Assembly: GCA_028280415.1 (NCBI GenBank)
Contig: JANQLV010000035.1
Span: 30,675-94,674 of the forward strand
Reading direction: 5' to 3'
From: Saprospiraceae bacterium
Lineage (GTDB): Bacteria > Bacteroidota > Bacteroidia > Chitinophagales > Saprospiraceae
DNA: 64,000 nucleotides
Shown: piece by piece, positions 29,594 to 38,615 of the stretch
Layout: the number at the start of each line of letters is the position of its first letter
Position numbering within the stretch: the stretch's first letter is position 1
Program-made: the position numbers and the translations under genes
The notes under the pieces: model-generated
What the model was told of the DNA's origin: nothing
Seen by the model: only the letters and a program-made list of their open reading frames with translations
The model's database searches: none

Positions 29594-30820
29594 ATGGAAG
29601 ACAGACTAACGATTTTTGGCAGGGAGATTATTGATGAGCAATCAATTGAGCAAATTAAGAACTGCTATTCAGAAAATGATTATGCCGTACTGACTGCCGA
29701 TGCGCATTATGGTTACGGGCATCCAATTGGTGGCGCCGTAGCCTATAAAAATAAAATTTCACTTTCCGGTGTTGGTTTTGATATTGGTTGTGGTAATAAG
29801 GCTGTCCGAACAGAAATTTTAGCAAAAGATGTCGACATCGCCAAATTGATGGATGAAATTGTAGCGACTATTGGCTTCGGTATTGGCCGCCCTAACCCTA
29901 CGCCTATTGATCATCCAGTCTTCGATGAAATCAATCAGCTCAATCTGAAAATACCCGTAAAAGAGAAAAAATCATTGATGAGCAAGGCTCGAGCCCAGCT
30001 CGGTACGGTAGGTAGTGGTAATCATTTCGTAGATATTTTTAAAGATGAGGAAGGCTATCTTTGGATCGGGGTGCATTTCGGTTCGCGAGGCTTTGGTCAT
30101 ACGATTACCAAAGGATTCATAGCTATTGCCAAAGGAAAAAAATTTGGGGATAAAGTTTCCGAAGGGGGAATGAATAGTCTACCTATTTTATTTGATGTAG
30201 CATCTGAGACAGGTATGGATTATATTGAAGCTATGAATGTAGCAGGTAAATATGCTTATGCCGGAAGGGATTATGTAGTCAACAAAGTTTTGAATATTCT
30301 GCAAACGCGTGCCACTTATGAAGTTCATAATCACCATAATTTTGCCTGGAAAGAAAAACATTTTGGTGAAGATTACTGGGTAGTACGCAAGGGTTGTACG
30401 CCGGCTTTTCCGGGACAACAAGGTTTTATTGGCGCAAATATGTTTGATGAATCCGTAATCGTGGAAGGTGTGGATACGGAGCTTTCGAAAAAAGGGCTTT
30501 ATTCAACGGTACACGGAGCCGGGCGGGTAATGTCGCGCCGCAAAGCCAGAGGTAAAACCAAATGGCTCAAAGGCAAAAGTGGCAAGAAGTACCAAAAGGT
30601 AATTAGTCCAGGATTGGTTAACTTTAGTCGCACACAGCACAAAGCTCAAAAACTGGGTATTGAATTAAGAGGTGGTGGTGCCGACGAAAGTCCACAATGT
30701 TATAAATTGCTGGACGACGTATTGTACTTTATGGGCGATACGATCAAAGTATTACATCGACTCAAGCCAATTGGTGTAGCCATGGCCGGGGAGGAAGTGT
30801 ATGATCCTTATAAGGACTAG
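29594..30820 (+). CDS. rtcB: RtcB family RNA ligase
   Basis: A 408-residue ligase, the short bacterial form. RtcB joins 2',3'-cyclic-phosphate or 3'-phosphate RNA ends to 5'-OH ends using GTP and Mn. Metal ligands are in place: Cys66 in 'GVGFDIGCGN', His144 in 'GSGNHF', His161/His169 in 'GVHFGSRGFGH', the 'HNHHNF' cluster at 245-250, and the guanylylated His307 in 'VHGAGRVMSR'. No archease, RtcA or RtcR gene is adjacent, so a repair or tRNA role is open. It is convergent with the epimerase gene, 24 bases apart. Confidence 0.92.
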   Translation: MEDRLTIFGREIIDEQSIEQIKNCYSENDYAVLTADAHYGYGHPIGGAVAYKNKISLSGVGFDIGCGNKAVRTEILAKDVDIAKLMDEIVATIGFGIGRPNPTPIDHPVFDEINQLNLKIPVKEKKSLMSKARAQLGTVGSGNHFVDIFKDEEGYLWIGVHFGSRGFGHTITKGFIAIAKGKKFGDKVSEGGMNSLPILFDVASETGMDYIEAMNVAGKYAYAGRDYVVNKVLNILQTRATYEVHNHHNFAWKEKHFGEDYWVVRKGCTPAFPGQQGFIGANMFDESVIVEGVDTELSKKGLYSTVHGAGRVMSRRKARGKTKWLKGKSGKKYQKVISPGLVNFSRTQHKAQKLGIELRGGGADESPQCYKLLDDVLYFMGDTIKVLHRLKPIGVAMAGEEVYDPYKD

Positions 30821-30844
30821 TGCAAGCGGAACAGTTTCCGGGCT

Positions 30845-31771
30845 TTATCGAATTCCACAACGCACCTGGACAAACCTCTCCGGAGCAAGCATGATCAAAC
30901 CTTTTTTGTTGTTAAAGGCATCTATATTACAGGTCATAGGTTCAATAGCGATAGCTTTGCGATTCCCCGGCGTAAAAATCTGCAGAAAGTTATATTGCTC
31001 CGAACCTGCCTGCTGCCAATAAGTATAATTCCGCTCGCCATTACTAATGATTACCTCTCGTATCCCCCTTGGCTCGTTTAGAACAAAACCATTATCCAAT
31101 ACCGCTTTCCCAATTGATCTTTGCTTTTTAAAGTAATCGTATTGGAGATAGTCACCTGTCGGAATCATTTTTTCATCTACCTCAATTAGCTTGCAAGCCG
31201 GAAGCTGTAGCTCTAGTTCATCTACGGCAATACCAAAATCAAAATAAGGATGCCAGCCCAAACCAATAGGAATAAGTTCATCTGATTCATTAGTCAGTTT
31301 CATTTCAAGTTCAAAACCAGCTGAATCAGAGATTTTATAAGTAATATCCAATAAGAAGGGAAAAGGATAAGCTTCGTGCTGCCCTTCGTAAAAATAACTC
31401 AGGGTAATACTTGCTCCTTTTTCATCTATAGCTTGGTTAAATACATCCATTTTTACATCCCGCCCAAAACCATGCAAGGCGTTCCCGGTTGTCGAATCAT
31501 TGATTTCAAATTCGTAGCCATCACCCATGAGTTCGTAGCGTCCATCTTTCAGTCGATTTGGAAAAGGAAAAAGCAAAGCACTTTTGTACCATATATTATT
31601 ACCAAGTTCCTGTGGACTGGCACAGCCATCCAGAATTTGTTTTCCGGCTAACCATAGCTCTAATACTGTTCCCCCGGATTCCGGTATCAGAGAAAAACCA
31701 TTACCGGAAACTTCATTTTTTAAAATAAACTTTTCAAAATCGCCAAAGCTTTCCTGCGTCAGTTCATACAT
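30845..31771 (-). CDS. Aldose 1-epimerase family protein
   Basis: A 308-residue mutarotase-fold protein. Conserved points are 'GNALHGFGRD' (His near residue 100), 'GLGWHPYFDF' (His near residue 173) and the C-terminal 'IAIEPMTCNIDAFNNKKGL', whose Glu is the catalytic base in the GalM family. It interconverts anomers of aldohexoses. It follows the trehalase by 38 bases on the same strand, which suggests that it equilibrates the glucose released by trehalose hydrolysis. Confidence 0.88.
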   Translation of the reverse strand: MYELTQESFGDFEKFILKNEVSGNGFSLIPESGGTVLELWLAGKQILDGCASPQELGNNIWYKSALLFPFPNRLKDGRYELMGDGYEFEINDSTTGNALHGFGRDVKMDVFNQAIDEKGASITLSYFYEGQHEAYPFPFLLDITYKISDSAGFELEMKLTNESDELIPIGLGWHPYFDFGIAVDELELQLPACKLIEVDEKMIPTGDYLQYDYFKKQRSIGKAVLDNGFVLNEPRGIREVIISNGERNYTYWQQAGSEQYNFLQIFTPGNRKAIAIEPMTCNIDAFNNKKGLIMLAPERFVQVRCGIR

Positions 31772-31809
31772 CTTAAAGAAGTTCTTAAAGTTAAAAATAT
31801 TACAAAGAG

Positions 31810-33396
31810 TTACTCCGCCAGCAGTTTTAAAAGTACACCATTGGTCCAGCCAAATCCATCCTGCACCGGATACTCCCCGCCTCCAGCTTCGAGGCCCATT
31901 TCGTAGACATTGTATTTTTCTACCATCTTACCGGTCTTTTTATAAACCTCCACATTGAGATTTATCCAACGATTTTTGATGGTATCGGCCAGTTCATCCT
32001 GTTTATAGTTTTTCAGTCCTTTAATAGCAATCCATTGTAAAGGAGCCCATCCATTAGGCGCATCCCATTGTTGGCCGGTTCTGTTTAAAGTCGAAGTCAG
32101 CCCTCCGGACTGTAAAAACTCTTTTTCGATTAATTGTGCCGAACGCTCTACCTGTTCGGGGCTAGCCATATTAAAAAACAGCGGATACATTCCCGCCAGA
32201 GAGAGTATTTCTGTTTGTTTTTTAGCAACGAAATCATAGTCCCGAAAAAAGCCGGTTTGCTCATCCCAACAGTAATGAAACAAGGCAGCCTTACGGGCTT
32301 CGGCTTTTTGTTGGTAGACTGTAGCTTGCTGCTCGTTTTTTGCTTCCAGGTAAGCTTCGGATAAAGTCATTTCGAGATGATACATCAAAGCATTCAAATC
32401 AACGGGGATAATTTCAGTCGTATGAATAGAAGACATATACTGACCATCTTTGAACCAGCGGCTGCTAAAATCCCAGCCGGACTCCGCTGCTGCACGGATA
32501 TGGCGATATTCGCGCTCTCCTGCATTTTCCATACTCTCGATCAATTCCACATCCTCCCGGTAAGATTCCGGTCTGGCCGTGGGAATATCATCATAGTACC
32601 GATTGAGTATTGTACTATCTGACAGCCAAACGACCCGCCGGCCTTCAGGATGAGTTGATTTGACCAGATCAGAAGTATTCATCCAATAATCATATTCCTT
32701 TTGCAAATAAGGTAAATACTTTTTTAAAGTGCCTTCACCTTGACCTTCTGCTAATAGTTTGATCATCAAAGCGTAAAAAGGAGGATTAGAACGGCCTTGA
32801 TAATAGGTTCGGTTTCCATTGGGAATGAATCCCATAGTTTTGATCAGGAAAGAAAAATTATCAACCATATTTTCGATCAGATCCCAGCGTTCGGAAACCT
32901 GCAAACCAAGCATTGCAAAGTAACTGTCCCAGTAATAAACTTCTCGGAAGCGTCCCCCCGGCACGATATAAGAATTGGGCAGGGGAATGAGTGTTCCGCT
33001 AGTCACAGAGTCGGGTTTTCGGGTCAATACCTCCCAAAGTATTTCGATATGTTCGACGACAGCTTTAGTGGTATCGCTTTCAAACCCAGAAGCAATCTCC
33101 AGAGGGATATTGAAATGATCATTTATAAAAATTTCTACAGAAAAATCCTCCAATTCCTGCGCTTGCTCATAATTGGTGATTATTTGATCCGTCGGAAATT
33201 TTGGATTACAGTCTGCAAAGGTTTTAGAATCTTTAAAAACACCTGCAAACTGCACCCTTTTAAATAAATCTCCATATCGCTGATCGGGGCTAAGTTGTTG
33301 TTTATTCTCTACAAAAGCTATTGTCTTGCTCACTGGTTCATTTTTACAATTTATCACAAACATGCTCCATACTATCAGCCAATATAGTTTTTTCAT
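31810..33396 (-). CDS. Trehalase, GH37, probable lipoprotein
   Basis: A 528-residue alpha,alpha-trehalase. Both family signatures are present: 'PGGRFREVYYWDSYF' at residues 146-160 and 'QQWDAPNGWAPLQW' near residue 440. It hydrolyses trehalose to two glucose molecules. The N-terminus 'YWLIVWSMFVINC' looks like a lipoprotein signal (Cys17), so it probably acts in the periplasm or on the outer membrane. First gene of a pair with the aldose epimerase. A heptanucleotide repeat array lies 60 bases upstream of its start and may touch its promoter region. Confidence 0.93.
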   Translation of the reverse strand: MKKLYWLIVWSMFVINCKNEPVSKTIAFVENKQQLSPDQRYGDLFKRVQFAGVFKDSKTFADCNPKFPTDQIITNYEQAQELEDFSVEIFINDHFNIPLEIASGFESDTTKAVVEHIEILWEVLTRKPDSVTSGTLIPLPNSYIVPGGRFREVYYWDSYFAMLGLQVSERWDLIENMVDNFSFLIKTMGFIPNGNRTYYQGRSNPPFYALMIKLLAEGQGEGTLKKYLPYLQKEYDYWMNTSDLVKSTHPEGRRVVWLSDSTILNRYYDDIPTARPESYREDVELIESMENAGEREYRHIRAAAESGWDFSSRWFKDGQYMSSIHTTEIIPVDLNALMYHLEMTLSEAYLEAKNEQQATVYQQKAEARKAALFHYCWDEQTGFFRDYDFVAKKQTEILSLAGMYPLFFNMASPEQVERSAQLIEKEFLQSGGLTSTLNRTGQQWDAPNGWAPLQWIAIKGLKNYKQDELADTIKNRWINLNVEVYKKTGKMVEKYNVYEMGLEAGGGEYPVQDGFGWTNGVLLKLLAE

Positions 33397-33456
33397 GTAC
33401 TATGATTTTTTGGGGATAAAGATAAACAGATTCTACAGATCCAAAGCATTGCCCTC

Positions 33457-33568
33457 CGACTCTCGAACATCGACTCTCGAACATCGACTCTCGAACATCG
33501 ACTCTCGAACATCGAACACCGAACACCGAACACCGAACACCGAACACCGAACACCGAACACCGAACAC
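33457..33568. repeat. Heptanucleotide tandem repeat array (16 units)
   Basis: Four copies of the 14-mer CGACTCTCGAACAT are followed without interruption by eight copies of CGAACAC, making 16 heptamers in exactly 112 bases. All share the CGA start. The array lies immediately upstream of the trehalase gene on the minus strand. Reading frames across it are artefacts of the repeat. Confidence 0.95.
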
Positions 33569-33973
33569 CTGTATTAACATTCAATAAAAATAAATATTTC
33601 CGAATGAATATTTCCCATAATTGCAGCGGAGGGTAATTCTAATTTTGTCTCGGAGTTTTCAGCATCGGTTACCTGATTTAGGTGCTGAAGATAAAACAAC
33701 CAAATGAACTTTACTGCTCATTTCAACTCCACAGAAAACCAAATGCAAAACGTGACTCGGTTCTGGATCATTGAAATTCAGGCTAACAATCATTGATTAT
33801 TGAACTGAGTCACCTCTTTTTAGACTTATAAAAAAGCCCTCGCTTTCGTTTAACTTTCCTATCTTCGCAGTTAAAATGGAAAATCCGATGTTTGATGTTC
33901 AAACATCAAAATGAGCAGTTATAATCAAACATCGTGAGTCGAGCATTTTGTAGATAGTCTAGAATAATACAAC
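33569..33973. other. Gene-free interval before the first PAP2 gene
   Basis: No gene supported. It contains a long-range inverted repeat (33752-33762 with 33803-33813: gtgactcggtt / aactgagtcac) followed by ctcttttta, which is terminator-like on the plus strand. It also has a palindrome gatgtttga-tgt-tcaaacatc near 33888-33908, and a -7-like TATCTTCG near 33870 that could serve the gene at 33974. Confidence 0.45.
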
Positions 33974-34909
33974 ATGAATTTAACCAGCCTGATTACGCTG
34001 ATAGCTATTGTATTGATTTATAGTTGGCAAGCATCCAGAAATAGTGGTGTTGGAGGAGACTCAACCTGGGAACATTTCAAGCCCTCGCTCAAAAGGTATT
34101 CTGGTTTTAGAGAGCTTTTATTATTCGTCGTTTTTCTGCTCTTTTACAAATTTTCGCGGGCTTTGGCAATTGGAGATGCCAGTACAGCTTTTGAAAATGC
34201 GCAAAAAGTTATCGAATGGGAGTACGCTATGGGCATTCTCTACGAACTTCCGATACAACAGTTTTTTCTGGATAAAGAAACCTTAATCAAAGTTATCAAC
34301 TGGATTTATATCAAACTCCATATCCCTACAACGATTATCTTCTTTGTCTGGTTGTTTTATAAAAGACGGAAACACTATCTCTATATCCGCAATGGTTTTC
34401 TGATAGCCAATGTAATTACCCTGTTCTTTTTTATGGGTTTTCCCTGTGCGCCTCCGCGAATGATCAATGGAAACGAAATCAATACTTACAGTGAGCTGGG
34501 ATTACAAGTCCTCAACAATCTCAATGCAATGGGGATTTTCCTTGGTGAAGGTTTTGTAGATACTCTATATGAAATCAGCGGCGTCAACCTGTATAAAGGA
34601 ATCAATTCCAAACTCTTTAATCAATTTGCGGCTATGCCCTCTATGCATTTTGGTAACTCCCTACTCATAGCTGTTGGCTTATTTTGGTATTCCTCTATCA
34701 AATGGCTCAAATGGATTGCCTGGCTCTATCCAGTGTTCGTCTTGACCGTAATCGTAATGACCGGCAATCATTTCTTTCTTGATGCCGTATTGGGAGGTAT
34801 CATTGTACTTGCCCCCTATCCGGTGATGAATTTGATCGAAAAGTTTTATCCAAAATGGAAGGAAAGGTTCCGCGGTTCCGAAGCTTTTGTTAAAAACTCA
34901 ACAATCTAA
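33974..34909 (+). CDS. PAP2-family membrane protein (inositolphosphotransferase/Aur1-like)
   Basis: A 311-residue polytopic membrane protein with about six to seven hydrophobic segments. Catalytic PAP2 motifs are 'AAMPSMHFGNSL' near residue 222 and 'TGNHFFLDAVLGG' near 257, which supply the two active-site histidines. The arrangement is that of the PAP2_3/Aur1-like group, which transfers or removes lipid head-group phosphates. A second gene of this type lies at 38616 inside the inositol lipid operon. This copy has its own upstream region and could act on a related lipid, but its substrate is unknown. Confidence 0.8.
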   Translation: MNLTSLITLIAIVLIYSWQASRNSGVGGDSTWEHFKPSLKRYSGFRELLLFVVFLLFYKFSRALAIGDASTAFENAQKVIEWEYAMGILYELPIQQFFLDKETLIKVINWIYIKLHIPTTIIFFVWLFYKRRKHYLYIRNGFLIANVITLFFFMGFPCAPPRMINGNEINTYSELGLQVLNNLNAMGIFLGEGFVDTLYEISGVNLYKGINSKLFNQFAAMPSMHFGNSLLIAVGLFWYSSIKWLKWIAWLYPVFVLTVIVMTGNHFFLDAVLGGIIVLAPYPVMNLIEKFYPKWKERFRGSEAFVKNSTI

Positions 34910-34938
34910 AAGCCGATATTCATATTTTTTTCAAAAAA

Positions 34939-35022
34939 ACAAGGCTTCCAGACAACGTTTTCAAAATATCCCTCGTAAGGTCTGAAAACGCGCTCTGTGA
35001 ATGGTCTTGCGGAGAGCCTTGT
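34939..35022 (+). ncRNA. Nested hairpin element, terminator or small structured RNA
   Basis: An outer stem acaaggct / agccttgt (34939-34946 and 35015-35022) encloses a perfect inner stem cgttttca / tgaaaacg (34956-34963 and 34983-34990), which in turn caps a short cct/agg hairpin. A T-rich tail follows (ctttatttttt). It may simply terminate the PAP2 transcript, but two nested stems over 84 bases exceed what a terminator needs. Confidence 0.5.
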
Positions 35023-35069
35023 CTTTATTTTTTAAAAATTAACAAAAATTTAAGCCTATTATTACATAA

Positions 35070-35099
35070 TTGAAGATTGATAAAATATCCATACCTTTG
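35070..35099 (+). promoter_or_regulatory. Promoter of the inositol lipid operon
   Basis: TTG at 35070-35072, a 19-base spacer, and TACCTTTG at 35092-35099 match the Bacteroidota consensus. The predicted start near 35107 gives a leader of about 160 bases before the first ATG. Confidence 0.72.
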
Positions 35100-35269
35100 C
35101 GTGATTTTTCAGCGTAGCGCATTATTGTAAGAGTAACTTAAAAGTCGCCAAAACCGGGAAAGGGTATTGTATTTGCAAAAGCAGCAATAAACTATATCAA
35201 AATCCCGTACGTTATTAGAAGGATTTTTAATTCGCTCTTCACTATTTAAGTACAGATTTAAATTCTTTT

Positions 35270-37879
35270 ATGAATCTATCATTCCGACGTTTTCAACGAG
35301 TTAAGCTGATTACTATTCGTTTAGTAATGCTTTTGGGGATATTTTGCTGCTTTTCGGATAGTTTATCTGCACAAAAATTTACAAAAGTAAAAGGTAAGGT
35401 CATTGATGCCAATACAAAAGAACCGCTCCCTTTCGTAAATATTGCTTTTGCCGGAACCAACGTCGGAATGACGACAGACTTCAATGGTTTTTACAATATT
35501 CAGTCGAAATGGGCAAGTGACACTTTACTTGTTTCTTATATCGGTTACGATACGCAAAGAATTCCTATTAAGAAGGAGGAGAGCCAAACGATCAATGTAA
35601 ACTTGCAGGAAACGGGAACATTGCTTCAAACTGTAACGATTACAGCCAAGAAAGGTCGTTATCGTAAAAAGAATAATCCGGCTGTAGAACTTATCCGAAA
35701 TGTAATCCGGAACAAGAATAAAAACAGGATCAAAGGGCAGGATTATTACGAATATGAGAAATACGAAAAGATCCAGATGGATCTGAATAATATTACGGAT
35801 AAATTTCGAAACCGGAAAATCTTCAAAAAGTTCCAGTTTATCTTTGAAAATGTAGATACCTCAGAGATCAATGGTAAGCCTTTTCTACCAGTCTATATTC
35901 AGGAAACCAATTCCAAGGTTTATTTTCGCAGAAAGCCCAACTCTATTCGGGAATTTCGGGATGGTGTAAAACAATCGGGCCTGGATAAATACTGGGATGA
36001 GGAAGGTATGTCCGCCTTGACGGATGCACTATATCAGGATGTTGATATTTATGATAAACAGATCACCATTATTGATGTGCCATTTACAGGGCCACTCTCC
36101 CCTATTGCTCCGGATTTTTATCGTTTTTACATTATTGATACCGTAGAAATCGCCGGTAGAAAATGTGTTGATCTGGCTTTTATGCCCAGAAATAAGCAGG
36201 ATTTTGGTTTTGTAGGTGATTTATTTATTACTGTAGATTCAAATTTCACCGTAGTCAAAGCAGATTTGGGAATCACCAAACGAATCAATATGAACTGGGT
36301 GGATGATTTGAAAATTGTGCAAGAGTTTACTTTTGCCGATAGTATTTGGTTATTGACTACTGATAAGATTATTCTGGATTTTAAGCTCAGCAAAAAGGGG
36401 ATGGGCTTTTATGGTCGAAAAACCAATATTTATAAAAATCACATTTTTAACAAAAAACGGGATAATCAATTTTATGATGGTGCCGAACGAGTCGTAGATA
36501 CTAATCCGGATGTTTTTACCAAGGATGAAGACTACTGGCAAGCAGTGCGGCCGGTACCACTGGGAGAGAAGGAACAGGGTATTTATAATATGATTGATAC
36601 CATACAAACCATTCCGGCCTTCAAAAACTCCCTGGATATAATCAATTTGTTAATAACAGGTTACTGGTCAATCGGAGGTTTCGATCTTGGTCCAATTAAT
36701 AGTTTTTACAGTTTTAATCCCGTACAGGGGGGCCGCTTAAGGTTAGGTGGGGAAACGAATCCGATTTTTAATAAAAAAATACAGCTCGAAATTCACGGTA
36801 CTTACGCTTTTGGAGAAAAGCAATTTCGCCCTTCCTTGGGACTGGTTTACTCTTTCAACAAAGACTTTGAAAGAAATCCAAGGCACGAAATAAGATTTGG
36901 TTATCAACGCAATATTAATTTCCCGGGCTCGAATTTTAATTTTGTGAATGAAGATAATATTCTACTTTCTTTCAGAAGAGGTATAGTTGATAAACTATTA
37001 GATTACGAACTGTACCGCATCAATTATTTGAAAGAACAAAGCAATAACTTTTCGTATAATCTAATCTTTGAACGCCGGGAGCAGTTTCCTTTAGGGCCTT
37101 CTTTCCACTTCGATTATTTTGATAATCAGGAATTGAAAACGCTACCGAGTATTACTACCACCGAACTTGGTTTAGATTTGCGCTGGGCTCCTAATGAACA
37201 ATTTATTCAAGGGCGAGAGTATCGCTACAACATTCCTAACAGGTTTCCTATTTTCAAATTTAATTATCGCGCTGGTATCAAAGACTTTTTGGGAGGAGAA
37301 TACAATTATCATAAGATGACGCTCAATATCTTCAAAAAATGGCAGTTCTCTATTTTGGGTTATGCACACGCCGATTTTGAAGTTGGAAAAGTTTTCGGTG
37401 AAGGAGTTCCCTATTTATTAACCTTTATGCCTCGCGCCAATCAGACCTATGCGTACCAGAGTTTCTCGTATAATATGATGAACTTTTTGGAATTTTCGAA
37501 CGATCAATACGCAAGTGTCAATATTCGATATTATTTCAATGGTTTTATCTTCAATAAGATTCCATTTTTGCGTCGCCTAAAGCTTAGAGAAATTGTAAGT
37601 TTTAAAGGACTTTACGGAAGTATTTCGGATAGAAACAATCCAAATCTTCCCGGTAATGAGCACTTGGTACAGCTACCGGTCAACGAAGAAGGTAAGACTA
37701 CTACATTTCTTCTGGGCAATGCGCCCTATATGGAAGCAAGTGTAGGTATTTCGAACATATTCAAGTTACTTACTGTTGATTTTGTAAAACGGCTAAACTA
37801 TCTTGATTTACCCAATACACCCAGCTTCTTTGGAGTCGATGGACTTGGTATCCGATTTCGGGTTGGTTTGGAATTTTAA
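35270..37879 (+). CDS. DUF5686 / carboxypeptidase-regulatory-like outer-membrane barrel protein
   Basis: An 869-residue protein. A signal peptide (VMLLGIFCCFSDSLSAQ) is followed by a carboxypeptidase-regulatory-like domain (about 38-125, 'VKGKVIDANTKEPLPFVNIAF'), a central DUF5686 region, and a long beta-strand-rich C-terminal half ending in Phe ('IRFRVGLEF'), as expected for an outer-membrane barrel. Function in the family is not established. It is the first gene of a run with gaps of only 3-75 bases leading into inositol lipid enzymes, so an envelope-lipid-related role is inferred. Confidence 0.84.
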   Translation: MNLSFRRFQRVKLITIRLVMLLGIFCCFSDSLSAQKFTKVKGKVIDANTKEPLPFVNIAFAGTNVGMTTDFNGFYNIQSKWASDTLLVSYIGYDTQRIPIKKEESQTINVNLQETGTLLQTVTITAKKGRYRKKNNPAVELIRNVIRNKNKNRIKGQDYYEYEKYEKIQMDLNNITDKFRNRKIFKKFQFIFENVDTSEINGKPFLPVYIQETNSKVYFRRKPNSIREFRDGVKQSGLDKYWDEEGMSALTDALYQDVDIYDKQITIIDVPFTGPLSPIAPDFYRFYIIDTVEIAGRKCVDLAFMPRNKQDFGFVGDLFITVDSNFTVVKADLGITKRINMNWVDDLKIVQEFTFADSIWLLTTDKIILDFKLSKKGMGFYGRKTNIYKNHIFNKKRDNQFYDGAERVVDTNPDVFTKDEDYWQAVRPVPLGEKEQGIYNMIDTIQTIPAFKNSLDIINLLITGYWSIGGFDLGPINSFYSFNPVQGGRLRLGGETNPIFNKKIQLEIHGTYAFGEKQFRPSLGLVYSFNKDFERNPRHEIRFGYQRNINFPGSNFNFVNEDNILLSFRRGIVDKLLDYELYRINYLKEQSNNFSYNLIFERREQFPLGPSFHFDYFDNQELKTLPSITTTELGLDLRWAPNEQFIQGREYRYNIPNRFPIFKFNYRAGIKDFLGGEYNYHKMTLNIFKKWQFSILGYAHADFEVGKVFGEGVPYLLTFMPRANQTYAYQSFSYNMMNFLEFSNDQYASVNIRYYFNGFIFNKIPFLRRLKLREIVSFKGLYGSISDRNNPNLPGNEHLVQLPVNEEGKTTTFLLGNAPYMEASVGISNIFKLLTVDFVKRLNYLDLPNTPSFFGVDGLGIRFRVGLEF

Positions 37880-37912
37880 AATTTTACCTGGAAAACATAT
37901 ACAACAAACATC

Positions 37913-38596
37913 ATGTTAAAACAATACGGCCAACAAATAATATACAAAGTTATTAATCCCTTTATCGAATTATTGATCAAGGCAGGGGTTAGTCCAAATA
38001 CAATCACGACTATCGGTTTAATCCTGAATTTCTTGGCAGCCATAGTACTGATCATTGGTGCAGAGACAGGAGAGCGGGGAGATCACAGCTATGTGGGCTG
38101 GGCCGGTGCGATCATCTTATTTGCCGGTCTTTTTGATATGATGGATGGCCGTCTGGCGAGAATGGGAAAAATGGAATCCAAGTTTGGCGCATTATATGAC
38201 TCTGTACTTGACAGATACAGCGAAATGTTTATGTTTCTCGGTATTTGTTATTATCTCGTTTCACATCATTACTTCATGAGTTCTGTATTTGCTTTTGTCG
38301 CTATGATTGGTTCGATCATGGTAAGTTATACTCGTGCACGTGCCGAAGGACTCGGTGTAAATTGCAGTGTAGGATGGATGCAAAGACCGGAGCGTATACT
38401 TTTAGTCGGCATTTCTGCCATTGCTTGTGGTATTACATCATATTTTTGGGGTCCGGATAGGATTTTATTGTTTTCATTGATTAATTTTGAGGCCATCTCG
38501 GTATTCGTCTTTCCAATAGCAATTCTGAGCGTGATGTCAAACATTACAGCTTTACGCAGATTGGAGCACAGCCGAAGAGCTTTAATGGATAAGTAG
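37913..38596 (+). CDS. CDP-alcohol phosphatidyltransferase, probable phosphatidylinositol-phosphate synthase
   Basis: A 227-residue membrane enzyme with the full CDP-alcohol phosphotransferase motif DxxDGxxAR(x8)GxxxDxxxD: 'DMMDGRLAR' at about 80-88, then 'GALYDSVLD'. Such enzymes join a phosphatidyl group from CDP-diacylglycerol to an alcohol. Because a myo-inositol-phosphate synthase, an Aur1-like enzyme and a PgpA-like phosphatase follow in the same operon, inositol 3-phosphate is the likely acceptor, as in the Bacteroides inositol lipid cluster. A phosphatidylglycerophosphate synthase role is the main alternative. Confidence 0.83.
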   Translation: MLKQYGQQIIYKVINPFIELLIKAGVSPNTITTIGLILNFLAAIVLIIGAETGERGDHSYVGWAGAIILFAGLFDMMDGRLARMGKMESKFGALYDSVLDRYSEMFMFLGICYYLVSHHYFMSSVFAFVAMIGSIMVSYTRARAEGLGVNCSVGWMQRPERILLVGISAIACGITSYFWGPDRILLFSLINFEAISVFVFPIAILSVMSNITALRRLEHSRRALMDK

Positions 38597-38615
38597 GAGT
38601 TTCAAAATCGACACA

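Noticed and set aside
33457..33568. Possible CRISPR array
   Set aside because: The units are contiguous 7- or 14-mers with no spacers and no cas genes nearby.
33326..33584. Open frames on both strands across the heptamer array encoding TEHRTPNTEHRTPN-like repeats
   Set aside because: They come from a repeat unit of seven bases without stops; there is no start context or complexity, and the frames end with the array.
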